Positions 1-8,353 of a stretch of DNA of 64,000 bases are shown piece by piece; within the stretch, counting starts at the first letter, position 1; every line of letters begins with the position of its first letter. The stretch is from Catenuloplanes atrovinosus (GTDB lineage: Bacteria > Actinomycetota > Actinomycetes > Mycobacteriales > Micromonosporaceae). The position numbers and the translations under genes are program-made. The notes beneath the pieces were generated by a model. It had not been told where the DNA came from and ran no database searches. It saw only the letters and a program-made list of their open reading frames with translations. The DNA lies in assembly GCF_031458235.1 (NCBI RefSeq), contig NZ_JAVDYB010000001.1:7382501-7446500 (forward strand). Direction: 5' to 3'.

Positions 1-168
1 TGGCCGTGGAAAGCCTGCTCGACCTGCCACGGCACCGGGCGGATCAAAAGCCCGTTCGGCCGCGTGTTCCGGCTGTGCCGACGCTGCGACGGCACCGGCC
101 GCCGCATCCGGATCGGCCGGCACGTGTGGAACGAGTACCGGCGCGTGCACCGGGACGGCACCCGATGA
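1..168 (+). CDS. Partial Cys-rich zinc-ribbon-like small protein (5' end missing)
   Basis: The reading frame is open from the first base of the window to a TGA at 166-168. The visible 55 residues contain two CxxCxGxG motifs (CSTCHGTGRI and CRRCDGTGRR), the pattern of a DnaJ-type zinc ribbon, followed by a basic tail. The stop overlaps the next start (ATGA), so the two genes are translationally coupled. Small proteins of this kind are common cargo of actinomycete integrative elements. The function is unknown; nucleic-acid or protein binding is a guess from the zinc-binding motif. Confidence 0.65.
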   Translation, partial: WPWKACSTCHGTGRIKSPFGRVFRLCRRCDGTGRRIRIGRHVWNEYRRVHRDGTR

Positions 169-449
169 GCGCGCGGACGCCGCACACCGCGTGGTGCGCC
201 GGTGATCACCGGTGCGGGCTCGGAGAGCACCGCTCCGACGACATCGTGATCAACCTGCCCCGGCAGGGCCGGGCCGTCGTCTGCCGTACCCGCACCGACG
301 CCGGGCGGGAGTACGCCGAGGTGCGGCTCTGGGTCGCGCTCGCTCCCCGCGACGTGGCGGCGCGCCGCCAACTGCTGACCATGCTCACCGGTCTGCGTGT
401 CCTGCTCGGCCGGGTGGCGCTGGCGGCGCGACCCGCACCGCATCGCTGA
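165..449 (+). CDS. Small hypothetical protein, DUF6907-like, of the integrative element
   Basis: A 94-residue protein whose ATG overlaps the preceding stop by 4 bases. The N-terminal part carries a conserved-looking Trp-Cys...Asp-His-Arg-Cys...Glu-His-Arg-Ser pattern (residues about 10-26), followed by a predicted beta-rich stretch and a C-terminal helix with Leu/Arg repeats. This resembles the DUF6907 proteins of actinomycete mobile elements, recalled without a search. It lies 32 bp upstream of the DnaB-N/DUF3987 gene and probably shares its transcript. No function is known. Confidence 0.6.
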   Translation: MSARTPHTAWCAGDHRCGLGEHRSDDIVINLPRQGRAVVCRTRTDAGREYAEVRLWVALAPRDVAARRQLLTMLTGLRVLLGRVALAARPAPHR

Positions 450-481
450 TCCATCGCTCAACTTCGGAAGGAGGCCGCATC

Positions 482-2425
482 ATGACCCGACCCGCACACG
501 ACCTGAGCGCGGAACGCGCCGTCATCGGCGCGGCGCTGATCGCGCCGTCGTCGGTCGCTGAGCTTGCGGCCAAGCTCAGCCCCGGCGACTTCTACCGGCC
601 CGCCCACGGCGCGCTGTGGGACGCCATCTGCCGCCTGGACGCGGCCGGCACCCCGGCCGACCCGATCACCCTCGCGGCGCACCTGGCCGAGACCGGGGAT
701 CTGGCGCGGGTGGGTGGCGCGCCGTACCTGCACACGCTGATCTCCGAGGTGCCCAGCGTCGGCAGCGCCGGCTACTACGCGGAGATCGTGGCCGGGCACG
801 CGCGGCGGCGTGAGGTCTCCGAGCTGGGCTTGCGCCTCACCCAGCTCGCCGACTCCGGCAGCGACACGGCCGACCTGCTCGCCACCGGCCGGGCGCTGCT
901 GGAGGACACCAGCGCTGGGGCCGGGTGGTCGCCACCCATCCCGCTGGGCACCGGCCGTCATCTGCCGGTCTTTCCGGCGCATGTGCTGCCGGGGTGGGTG
1001 GCGGACATGGTCAACGCCGTCGCGGAGTTCACGCAGACCCCGGTGGATTTGGCCGGGAGCATCGCGCTCGCGGCCCTGTCGACGGCCGCCGGTGGACGGG
1101 CCGAGGTGGAGGTGCGCGGATCGTGGCGGGAGCCCACGAACCTGTTCACCGTCGTGGTGCTCCCGCCGGGGTCGCGGAAGTCGGCGGTGTTCGCGGCGAT
1201 CACCGGGCCGTTGCTTGCGGCGGAGTCCGCGTTGGGCGAGCGGACCAAGCCCGCGATCATCGAGGCGGAGTTGGCGGCTCGGGTGGCGGGGAAGGCCGCT
1301 GACAAGGCGGCGCACGCTGCGGCGAACGCCGACGCGGCGGCGCGGGACACGCTGCTGGCGGAGGCGACGGCCGCCGCGATGCAGGCGGAGGCGGTCACGG
1401 TGCCGCGTCTGCCTCAGCTTGTCGCCGATGACGTGACCAGCGAGGCGGCGGCGCAGTTGCTCGCGGAGCAGGGCGGCCGGCTGGCGGTGCTGTCGCCGGA
1501 GGGCGGCATCTTCGCCACGATCGCCGGCCGCTACTCCGGCACTCCCAACCTGGAGGTGTTCCTCAAGGGACACGCCGGAGACATGATGCGCGTCGGGCGG
1601 CTGTCCCGCGAGGCACAGCACGTCGCCAAGCCCGCGCTGACCATGGGGCTGGCCGTCCAGCCGGACGTGTTGCGGGATATCGCGTCGATGCCGGGATTCC
1701 GCGGGCTCGGCCTGCTCGCGCGGATCCTGTTCGCGCTGCCGGAGAACACAGTCGGCTTCCGCAAGATCGGAGCCGATCCGGTCCCGGCCGAGGTCGCGGA
1801 GGCATACCGGGAGAACCTAGGCGCGCTGGTGGTGGCGCTGGCGGAGTGGACCGATCCGGCGGTGCTGCCGCTCGCCGAAGCGGCCAACGCGCGCGTGCTC
1901 GACATCGAGCGTGCCGTAGAACCGCGTCTCGCGCCTGGCGGGGCGTGGGGACACATCGTGGACTGGGGCAGCAAGTACACCGGCGCTGTCGTCCGCATGG
2001 CCGGACTGATCCATCTCGCCGAGCATCTGCGCGGCGGGTGGGGACGGCCGGTCGAAGCGGCCACGATCGACCGTGCGGCCCAGCTCGGCGACTACTACGC
2101 CGCACACGCCCTGGCCGCCTTCGACGACATGGGAGCCGACCAGGCCACCCGCAACGCCCGACACATCCTCGCCTGGATCGAACGCACCGGCGCGACCACG
2201 TTCACCAAGCGCGACCTGTTCCGCGCCACCAAGTCGACCACCATCCGCGCCGTCGCGGACCTGGAACCGGCGCTCAGCGTGCTGGACGCCCACGGCTACC
2301 TCCGCCAGGTCGACCCACCCGCCAGACCGCGCACCGGCGGCCGGCCACCGTCCCCGACATTCCTCGTCAACCCGGACGTGCACCAGCCCGCCGCGACCGT
2401 CCACCCGATCCGGCGGACCGCATGA
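482..2425 (+). CDS. DnaB N-terminal domain / DUF3987 (YfjI-like) protein
   Basis: A 647-residue protein starting at ATG 482 behind GGAAGGAGG; the frame is open further upstream but without a better start. Residues about 5-100 look like the N-terminal domain of replicative helicase DnaB (SAERAVIGAAL start, then DFYRPAHGALWDAI). From about residue 150 on it resembles the DUF3987/YfjI family, with a P-loop-like PPGSRKS at about 230 and an Ala-rich coiled segment at about 265-310. The C-terminal 100 residues look like a winged helix followed by a basic Pro-rich tail. In mobile elements such proteins are proposed to act in element replication. Here it occupies the place where RepSA or Prim-Pol proteins sit in other AICEs, so an initiator or helicase-loader role is inferred. 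Confidence 0.8.
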   Translation: MTRPAHDLSAERAVIGAALIAPSSVAELAAKLSPGDFYRPAHGALWDAICRLDAAGTPADPITLAAHLAETGDLARVGGAPYLHTLISEVPSVGSAGYYAEIVAGHARRREVSELGLRLTQLADSGSDTADLLATGRALLEDTSAGAGWSPPIPLGTGRHLPVFPAHVLPGWVADMVNAVAEFTQTPVDLAGSIALAALSTAAGGRAEVEVRGSWREPTNLFTVVVLPPGSRKSAVFAAITGPLLAAESALGERTKPAIIEAELAARVAGKAADKAAHAAANADAAARDTLLAEATAAAMQAEAVTVPRLPQLVADDVTSEAAAQLLAEQGGRLAVLSPEGGIFATIAGRYSGTPNLEVFLKGHAGDMMRVGRLSREAQHVAKPALTMGLAVQPDVLRDIASMPGFRGLGLLARILFALPENTVGFRKIGADPVPAEVAEAYRENLGALVVALAEWTDPAVLPLAEAANARVLDIERAVEPRLAPGGAWGHIVDWGSKYTGAVVRMAGLIHLAEHLRGGWGRPVEAATIDRAAQLGDYYAAHALAAFDDMGADQATRNARHILAWIERTGATTFTKRDLFRATKSTTIRAVADLEPALSVLDAHGYLRQVDPPARPRTGGRPPSPTFLVNPDVHQPAATVHPIRRTA

Positions 2426-2430
2426 CCGCC

Positions 2431-2500
2431 CTGACACAACCGACGCAACTGACACAACCCCCGGACCGCAGGAGTTCTGTCAGTTCTGGCAGTTCTGTCA
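2431..2500 (+). repeat. Iteron-like short direct repeats between the DUF3987 and excisionase genes
   Basis: CTGACACAACC occurs at 2431-2441 and 2449-2459. It is followed by three contiguous 9-bp repeats, GTTCTGTCA (2474-2482), GTTCTGGCA (2483-2491) and GTTCTGTCA (2492-2500). The two sets are roughly inverted relative to each other (TGACAxAAC against GTTxTGTCA). Such clusters next to a replication gene or an excisionase gene are candidate protein-binding sites for an initiator or Xis. Confidence 0.5.
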
Positions 2501-2644
2501 CCGCCATTCCGGGCCGCGCACCACCCCGATGCTGGGCCATCTCCCGTCCGTCATCCCCTCAGCCCTGGAAGGCAAGCAACCGTGCGAACCACCAGCCTGA
2601 ACGCCCGCACCACGACCCTCAGCACCAACCACGGGGAGGACCAC

Positions 2645-2854
2645 GTGCAGCGCATCGCCGATGACCGAGTCGTACTGACCATCGAAGAGGCCGCCCAGCG
2701 ACTCGGCATCGGCCGCACCACCATGTACGCGCTGGTCATGAACGGTGACATCCGATCCGTGACCATCGGCCGCCTCCGTCGCATCCCCGTCCGCTGCCTC
2801 ACCGAGTACGTGAACGCCCTGCTCTCCGACGACACCACCGCGACGGCTGCCTGA
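2645..2854 (+). CDS. Excisionase-like helix-turn-helix protein (MerR/AlpA type)
   Basis: A 69-residue protein with the helix-turn-helix-17 pattern LTIEEAAQRLGIGRTTMYA followed by a beta wing (RRIPVRCLTEYVN), typical of recombination directionality factors in actinomycete integrative elements. GTG 2645 has GGGGAGGA five bases upstream and is preferred over an in-frame GTG at 2582, which would add 21 residues. The integrase gene begins 10 bp after its stop, the usual xis-int pairing. It probably bends DNA at the attachment sites and steers the integrase towards excision. Confidence 0.8.
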   Translation: MQRIADDRVVLTIEEAAQRLGIGRTTMYALVMNGDIRSVTIGRLRRIPVRCLTEYVNALLSDDTTATAA

Positions 2855-2864
2855 GGAGCGACGT

Positions 2865-4112
2865 ATGGGACGACGTAAGCCGAACGGCGCTTCAAGCATC
2901 TACCAGGGCAAGGACGGCTACTGGCACGGGCGGGTGACGGTAGGCGTCAAGGACAACGGGCAACCCGACCGCCGACACGTCCAAGGCAAGACCGAGGCTG
3001 ACGTCACGAAGAAGGTTCGGAAGCTGGAGCGGGAGCGGGAGGCAGGCACCGTCCGCAAGACCGGCCAGCGCTGGACGGTAGAGAAGTGGCTCGTGCACTG
3101 GCTCGACAACATCGCCGCGCCGGTGGTCCGCGTTAACACGTTCGACGGCTACCGCGTCGCTATCCGGAAGCACCTGATTCCGGGAGTCGGCGGGCACCGT
3201 CTCGACCTGTTGCAGCCGGAGCACCTGGAGAAGCTGTACGCGCGAATGCTGGCTAACGGCAGCGCGCCGGCTACCGCCCACCAGTCCCACCGCACGATCC
3301 GGACCGCGCTGAATGAGGCGGTACGCCGGGGCCATCTCGGGCGCAATCCGGCGTCTCTGGCGAAGCCGCCACGTCTGCCGGATAGCGAGGTGGAGCCCTT
3401 CTCCATCGAGGAGGTGCAGACCATTCTTAAGGTCGCGGGAAAGCGGCGGAACAGCGCTCGGTGGGCTGTCGCGCTCGCGCTCGGCCTTCGCCAGGGAGAA
3501 GCGCTCGGCATGAAGTGGCCGGACGTGAATCTGAGTGCGGGCACCCTCACAGTCCGGCGTGCCCTGCTCCGGCCGAAGTGGGGCCACGGATGCGACCCTA
3601 AGTGCGATGCGCGGGTCCCCGGCTTGTGCGCCGACCGGGTGAATCTTCGCCCGGTCTCCGCAGACACCAAGTCGCGCGCCGGCCGCCGCACTATCGGCCT
3701 CCCTGACGCGCTGATCAGGGTGCTCCGTGAGCACCGAAAGGCCCAGGAGGCGGAGCGGGAGAAAGCCGCGCAGCTCTGGCAGGACGAGGACTGGGTGTTC
3801 TCGACGGAGACTGGCCGGCGCATTCACCAGGCGACCGACTACGACGATTGGAAGCGTCTCCTTCGAGAAGCCGGAGTGCGCGACGCCCGGCTGCATGACG
3901 CCCGCCACACGGCCGCGACGGCGCTTCTGGTCCTCGGCGTCTCCGGCCGCGCGGTGATGGGGATCATGGGCTGGTCGAACGCGGCGATGCAGGTCCGCTA
4001 TCAGCACCTCACGGATCAGGTCCGGCGGGACATCGCCGACCGGCTCGGCGGACTGCTCTGGGGCGACGAACCGAACGAGACGGAACCACCCGACGAGGGC
4101 AACCGAGACTGA
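2865..4112 (+). CDS. int: Tyrosine site-specific integrase
   Basis: A 415-residue tyrosine recombinase. The N-terminal arm-binding part (about 1-60) and SAM-like core-binding domain (about 70-165) precede the catalytic domain, with Arg209 (GLRQGEAL), His344-Arg347 (HDARH) and nucleophile Tyr379 (RYQHL) visible. A Cys-containing insertion (CDPKCDARVPGLC, about residues 243-255) is typical of pSAM2-type actinomycete integrases. It should recombine an element attP with attB in the 3' end of the tRNA-Ser(GGA) 83 bp downstream. It follows the excisionase gene closely, with RBS GAGGAG before ATG 2865. All catalytic residues are present, so it appears functional. Confidence 0.95.
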   Translation: MGRRKPNGASSIYQGKDGYWHGRVTVGVKDNGQPDRRHVQGKTEADVTKKVRKLEREREAGTVRKTGQRWTVEKWLVHWLDNIAAPVVRVNTFDGYRVAIRKHLIPGVGGHRLDLLQPEHLEKLYARMLANGSAPATAHQSHRTIRTALNEAVRRGHLGRNPASLAKPPRLPDSEVEPFSIEEVQTILKVAGKRRNSARWAVALALGLRQGEALGMKWPDVNLSAGTLTVRRALLRPKWGHGCDPKCDARVPGLCADRVNLRPVSADTKSRAGRRTIGLPDALIRVLREHRKAQEAEREKAAQLWQDEDWVFSTETGRRIHQATDYDDWKRLLREAGVRDARLHDARHTAATALLVLGVSGRAVMGIMGWSNAAMQVRYQHLTDQVRRDIADRLGGLLWGDEPNETEPPDEGNRD

Positions 4113-4144
4113 AACTGAGACGACGCTCGTCCGTACAGACGAAA

Positions 4145-4173
4145 CCGGACCGGTCCCATCGGGGCCGGTCCGG
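4145..4173 (+). terminator. Strong hairpin terminator after the integrase gene
   Basis: CCGGACCGGTCCC (4145-4157) pairs with GGGGCCGGTCCGG (4161-4173) across a three-base loop, a 13-bp stem with one G-U pair, followed by the T-rich CGTTGTT. It separates int from the tRNA gene on the opposite strand. Confidence 0.75.
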
Positions 4174-4194
4174 CGTTGTTCCTGCTCAGATGAG

Positions 4195-4279
4195 CGGAGG
4201 ATACGAGATTCGAACTCGTGAGGGTGTTAACCCAACACGCTTTCCAAGCGTGCGCCCTAGGCCTCTAGGCGAATCCTCC
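4195..4279 (-). tRNA. serT: tRNA-Ser(GGA)
   Basis: On the minus strand the acceptor arms GGAGGAT (4279-4273) and ATCCTCC (4202-4196) pair perfectly, with discriminator G at 4195 as expected for tRNA-Ser. The anticodon stem CACGC/GCGTG encloses TTGGAAA, giving anticodon GGA (codons UCC/UCU), and a long variable arm is present. CCA is not encoded. The 3' end faces the integrase gene and is the probable insertion target of the element. The gene symbol is provisional. Confidence 0.93.
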
Positions 4280-4404
4280 GCCGCAGACAATACCGTGCCC
4301 GCCGGGCGCGCTGCACCGGGGTTCCCCGGGTCCGGCGGGGGCGTGGGTGAGCAGGCTCTCGCCCCCGATGCGACGTGGGGACGCCGGGCCGGGTAGAGTT
4401 GGCG

Positions 4405-4496
4405 TCGCTCCCCGTGCGGTGTTTACCCCGTGAACCTCCCCAGGGCCGGAAGGCAGCAAGGATAAGCGGGCTCTGGCAGGTGCACGGGGAGCCTTC
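4405..4496 (+). ncRNA. ffs: Signal recognition particle RNA, small bacterial (4.5S) type
   Basis: The closing helix GCTCCCCGTGC (4407-4417) pairs with GCACGGGGAGC (4482-4492). The conserved Ffh-binding core is visible as GTGAACCTCCCCAGGGCCGG, then AAGGCAGCAAGGATAAG, with a GGAA tetraloop. The location just upstream of dnaX is the usual one in actinobacteria. The RNA pairs with Ffh to target nascent membrane and secreted proteins. Exact ends are approximate. Confidence 0.93.
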
Positions 4497-4626
4497 GTGT
4501 CCCCGGCACTCTCGCCGGGTTGACTGAGCAGCCGCGTCGTCGGAAGAGTGTCACACCCGTGCGGGACCCTGTGGTGGTCGCCTGAGTCGGGGCGGCGGAG
4601 AATGGCGCGGTCGAGAGGAGACGACA

Positions 4627-7600
4627 GTGGCGTTGGCCCTCTACCGCAAGTACCGGCCCCGGACGTTCGCCGAGGTCATCGGGCAGGAGCACGTCACCGA
4701 GCCGCTCAGCCAGGCGCTGCGCAGCGGCCGGTTGAACCATGCGTACCTGTTCTCCGGGCCGCGCGGCTGCGGTAAGACGAGTTCGGCGCGGATTCTGGCC
4801 CGCTCGCTCAACTGTGAGCAGGGGCCGACGCCGGAGCCGTGCGGTCAGTGCACGTCCTGCCGCTCCTTGGCGAACGACGGCGCCGGCTCGATCGACGTGA
4901 TCGAGATCGACGCGGCCAGTCACGGTGGTGTCGACGACGCGCGCGAGCTGCGGGAGAAGGCGTTCTTCGCGCCGGCCAACAGCCGCTACAAGATCTACGT
5001 GATCGACGAGGCGCACATGGTCTCGTCGGCGGGCTTCAACGCGCTGCTCAAGCTGGTCGAGGAGCCGCCGGAGTACGTGAAGTTCATCTTCGCGACCACC
5101 GAGCCGGAGAAGGTGCTGGGCACGATCAAGTCCCGCACCCATCACTACCCGTTCCGGCTGATCCCGCCGAGCGTGCTCCGGCCGTACCTGGAGCAGCTCT
5201 GCGAGGCCGAGGGCGTCACTGTCGAGCCGGCGGTGTTCCCGCTGGTCGTCCGCGCCGGCGGCGGCAGCGCGCGGGACACGCTCTCCGTGCTCGACCAGTT
5301 GATCGCCGGCGCCGGCGAGGAGGGCGTCACCTACGCGCGCGCCGTCGCGCTGCTCGGCGTCACCGACTCCGCGCTGATCGACGACATGATCGACTCGCTG
5401 GCCGCCGCGGACGGTGCCGCCGCGTTCGCCGCCATCGACCGCGTCGCCGAGGCCGGCCACGACCCGCGCCGCTTCGCCACCGACCTGCTCGAACGGCTCC
5501 GTGACCTGATCGTCATGCAGCAGGTGCCGGACGCCGCCGCCAAGGGCCTGATCGACGGCCCCGCCGACGAGATCGAGCGGATGACCGCGCAGGCCGGCCG
5601 CTTCGGCACCGCCACGCTCTCCCGCGCCGCCGACATCGTGCACAACGGCCTGGTCGAGATGCGCGGCACCACCGGCCCGCGCCTCCTGCTCGAACTGATC
5701 ACCGCCCGCATGCTGCTGCCCGGCGCGGACGACTCCACCAGCGCGCTGCTGCAGCGCCTGGAGCGGATGGAGCGCCACCTGGCCGCGGGCGGAGGAGCAC
5801 TGCAAACCCCCGCGGGGGTACGGACTCAGCCCGCACCCGCCGTCTCCCCGGCCGCTCCGGGCGCTCTGGCCCCTCTGGCCGCTCCGGCGGAGGCCGGTCA
5901 GGAGCCGCCGCTGGACCCGCGGGCGGCGGCGCGTCAGGCCGCAGCTCGCTCGTCCGGCGGTGGGCAGGCCGCGGCTCGGCAGGCCGCCGCGCAGGCGGCC
6001 GCGCCCGCCCAGGGCCGTCGTCCCGCGACTCCGGCCGCCTCCGCTCCGCCGGCCGGTTCCGTTCCGCCGGCCGCCTCTACTCCGCCGGCCGGTTCCGCCG
6101 TCCCGCCGGGGCCGGTGCAGGCCGGTCAGGCCGAGGGCGGGCCGGCGGGTTCCGAGCCGCAGGGTGGCCCGGCGGGTTCCGAGCCGCAGGGTGGCGCGTC
6201 GGGTTCCGAGCAGCCGCAGGGTGGCCCGGCGCCGGTGCCGGCACCCGCCTCCCAGGAGCCGCAGGCCGCGGTCGCCACCGAGCCGTCCGGCGGCGTCGAC
6301 GTGGCCGAGTTGCGCGGGCGCTGGTGGCCGGAGGCGCACACCTACGTCAACACGCGCAACAAGCGGGCGGGCGCCGCCCTCCGCGCCGCCACGGTCCGCA
6401 CCGTCGAGGGCGACACGTTGGTCCTGTCGTTCCGGCTGCCCAGCCACATCGACATCTTCGCCGGTACGCCCGGGGGCGAGAACCTGCTCCGCGAGGCCTT
6501 CTACGAGCTGCTCGGCGTCCGCTGGCAGATCCGCTGCGTGCCCGCGGGTCCCGAGGGCGAGCCCGACACCGCTCGCACCGCCGGCGGCCGTACCCCCGCC
6601 CCACGCCAGTCGACCGGCCATCCCACACCCCCGTCCGCACCGACGCGCTCGTTATCCGAGTCAGACGCGAGATCGGGGCCGTCACCGGGACCGTCCCCCG
6701 CGTCCACCACGGCGGCCGAGGACGCGGGCTGGCCCACCCCTGCCGCCATCCCCCGTACCGATGTATCTCCACCCGCGGCCTCCCGGCCGGGCGCGGAGGC
6801 GCCGCGGCCTGCCCCGGGCACGCCGTCCTCCGGCACCGGCCAGGCGACCGATGACGGCTGGCCGGCGCCCGCCCGACCCGGGCACACGGCCGGTGCCGCC
6901 GATGCCGCCGCCCCGCCGAGCCCGGCGCGGCCCGGTGACGCGGACGACCAGGCCGACTGGCCGAGTCCCCGACGGCCCGGTGGCGCGGACAGCGCCGGCG
7001 ATCAAGCCGGGGATGCCGGCCGGCCGAGCCCCGCCCGGCCCGAAGCCGCGACGCGGGCGGGCAGTGCAGGCGATCACGACGACTGGCCGGCTCCGGCCCA
7101 GCCAGCCGATGACCCGAGCGAGCAGGGCGGCAGCGCCTCGTGGCCTGGTCCGGCACAGCCGGGCTCGGCCGGATCCGGTGACGCCGGTGGACGATCCGGC
7201 GACAGTGGCTCGCCGAGCCCGGCGCGGCCCGGCGGTAGCGGCGGCTCGGACGACGGCGGTGGCTGGCCCGAGCCGGTGCGTCCGGGAAGCGCGCCGAGCG
7301 CGGCGGACGACAGCGGTTGGCCGGAGCCCGCGCCCGCGGGAGGCGGGTCGGCCTCCGGCGGTGGCTGGCCGGAGCCGGCGGGCGAGCCCGCCGCGGTTCC
7401 GGAGCGGCCGGGCGGGTCGGCTTCGGCTTCGGCGGAGACTGTGCCGTCTCGGCGCGCGGCCTCCGGAGGGCTCGCGGCGGCACGTGCGGCGGCAGCGGGT
7501 GCTCGGGGTAGGCAGTCGACGAACGGTGGTCAGCGCGGTGCCGCGGCCGCCCGGCCGGACGCGGCGGCGCCGGCCGCGCCGGTGACGGCGTCCGCTGTCG

Positions 7601-8340
7601 CCGGACCGCCGGCCGTTCCGGTGGCCACCGGCGGCGGCGCCAGTGCCTGGGACGATTTCCCGGCGGACGAAGAGCCGCCCTACGACCCCGAGTACGACGG
7701 CCCGGCGCCGCCGGACAGTGGGCCGGGCGGTCGCGGGGGCTTCTCGCCGCGCACGTCGGCACGTCCGGCTTCGGCCGCTGGTGGGCAGTCCTCGCCGGGT
7801 GGCGGCCTCGCGTCTACCGGCGGTGGTCCGGCGTTCTCGGCCTCGGGTGCGTCTGCGTCCGGCGCACCCGCCGCGGCGTCGGTGCCGGGCGCTTCAGCGC
7901 CGGTGGCGGCCGGCTCGGCGTCGCCTGTTCCCGCGTCGCCCGCACCCGTGCCGGGGCGGGCGGCGGCTGGTTCGGGTGCGTCGAATCCGGCGATCGCGAG
8001 TGCCAAGGCGGCCGCCAGCCGGGCGGCGGCCAATGCGGTGGCGGCGGCTCAAGGGCGTGCCTCGGCGGCCAAGCCGGCGGCCGCGGCGGAGGCTCCGCGG
8101 CCTACGCAGGGGCGGGCGGCAGCGGCGGTGGCCGCCGCCAACGCGGCTGCGGCGGCGGCAGCGGCCGCTCAGGGCAGTCAGCCGGTGGAGGCGCCGACGT
8201 CGGAGTTCGAGGGCTTCGATCCGGGGGACGAGCCGCTGGACGAGGTCATCGACGAGCAGGCCGCGCGGCAGAGCAGCGAGGAGCAGGCGTTCCTGCTTCT
8301 CAAGCAGGCCTTCGGAGCCGAGAAGATCACTGAGATGTGA
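4627..8340 (+). CDS. dnaX: DNA polymerase III subunit gamma/tau with a very long repetitive linker
   Basis: A 1237-residue clamp-loader ATPase, starting at GTG 4627 behind GAGAGGAG. The N-terminal AAA+ core (about 1-370) has Walker A GPRGCGKTSS, the zinc-binding Cys set CEQGPTPEPCGQCTSC, Walker B VIDEAHM and sensor ATTEPEKV. A second conserved block (about 560-660, WWPEAHTYVNTRNK onward) precedes a huge Ala/Pro/Gly-rich linker. Within it, about ten degenerate copies of GWPxPARPG lie between residues about 700 and 920, followed by an Ala-rich stretch and a conserved acidic tail ending QAFGAEKITEM. The family is usually 600-900 residues. The linker is probably disordered. No separate gamma-producing frameshift site was sought in detail. 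Confidence 0.95.
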   Translation: MALALYRKYRPRTFAEVIGQEHVTEPLSQALRSGRLNHAYLFSGPRGCGKTSSARILARSLNCEQGPTPEPCGQCTSCRSLANDGAGSIDVIEIDAASHGGVDDARELREKAFFAPANSRYKIYVIDEAHMVSSAGFNALLKLVEEPPEYVKFIFATTEPEKVLGTIKSRTHHYPFRLIPPSVLRPYLEQLCEAEGVTVEPAVFPLVVRAGGGSARDTLSVLDQLIAGAGEEGVTYARAVALLGVTDSALIDDMIDSLAAADGAAAFAAIDRVAEAGHDPRRFATDLLERLRDLIVMQQVPDAAAKGLIDGPADEIERMTAQAGRFGTATLSRAADIVHNGLVEMRGTTGPRLLLELITARMLLPGADDSTSALLQRLERMERHLAAGGGALQTPAGVRTQPAPAVSPAAPGALAPLAAPAEAGQEPPLDPRAAARQAAARSSGGGQAAARQAAAQAAAPAQGRRPATPAASAPPAGSVPPAASTPPAGSAVPPGPVQAGQAEGGPAGSEPQGGPAGSEPQGGASGSEQPQGGPAPVPAPASQEPQAAVATEPSGGVDVAELRGRWWPEAHTYVNTRNKRAGAALRAATVRTVEGDTLVLSFRLPSHIDIFAGTPGGENLLREAFYELLGVRWQIRCVPAGPEGEPDTARTAGGRTPAPRQSTGHPTPPSAPTRSLSESDARSGPSPGPSPASTTAAEDAGWPTPAAIPRTDVSPPAASRPGAEAPRPAPGTPSSGTGQATDDGWPAPARPGHTAGAADAAAPPSPARPGDADDQADWPSPRRPGGADSAGDQAGDAGRPSPARPEAATRAGSAGDHDDWPAPAQPADDPSEQGGSASWPGPAQPGSAGSGDAGGRSGDSGSPSPARPGGSGGSDDGGGWPEPVRPGSAPSAADDSGWPEPAPAGGGSASGGGWPEPAGEPAAVPERPGGSASASAETVPSRRAASGGLAAARAAAAGARGRQSTNGGQRGAAAARPDAAAPAAPVTASAVAGPPAVPVATGGGASAWDDFPADEEPPYDPEYDGPAPPDSGPGGRGGFSPRTSARPASAAGGQSSPGGGLASTGGGPAFSASGASASGAPAAASVPGASAPVAAGSASPVPASPAPVPGRAAAGSGASNPAIASAKAAASRAAANAVAAAQGRASAAKPAAAAEAPRPTQGRAAAAVAAANAAAAAAAAAQGSQPVEAPTSEFEGFDPGDEPLDEVIDEQAARQSSEEQAFLLLKQAFGAEKITEM

Positions 8341-8353
8341 CCTCTCGGCCGTT

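Larger units (their letters stand above)
1..4279. mobile_element. Right end of an integrative element (AICE-like) inserted in tRNA-Ser(GGA)
   Basis: A run of plus-strand genes (Cys-rich small proteins, DnaB-N/DUF3987 protein, HTH excisionase-like protein, tyrosine integrase) ends just before the 3' end of a minus-strand tRNA-Ser. An integrase gene directly abutting the 3' end of a tRNA is the classic signature of actinomycete integrative and conjugative elements such as pSAM2. The left end, including the second attachment site and any transfer gene, lies outside the window, so it is not shown whether the element is conjugative. The attachment core should overlap the tRNA 3' half (about 4195-4240) but cannot be delimited without the other copy. 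Confidence 0.8.

Noticed and set aside
2422-2664. Open frame starting at ATG 2422 overlapping the DUF3987 stop
   Set aside because: It runs through short repeats encoding Ser/Thr and into the excisionase start region, lacks an SD, and looks non-coding.
4195-4396. Plus-strand open frame covering the tRNA-Ser gene and beyond
   Set aside because: It reads through the antisense of a tRNA and the SRP upstream region, and has no coding character.
6347-7762. Long Arg/Pro-rich open frames on both strands within dnaX
   Set aside because: They are shadows of the GC-rich Pro/Ala linker of dnaX; the true frame has the conserved domains on both sides, and the shadows have no start signal or family motifs.
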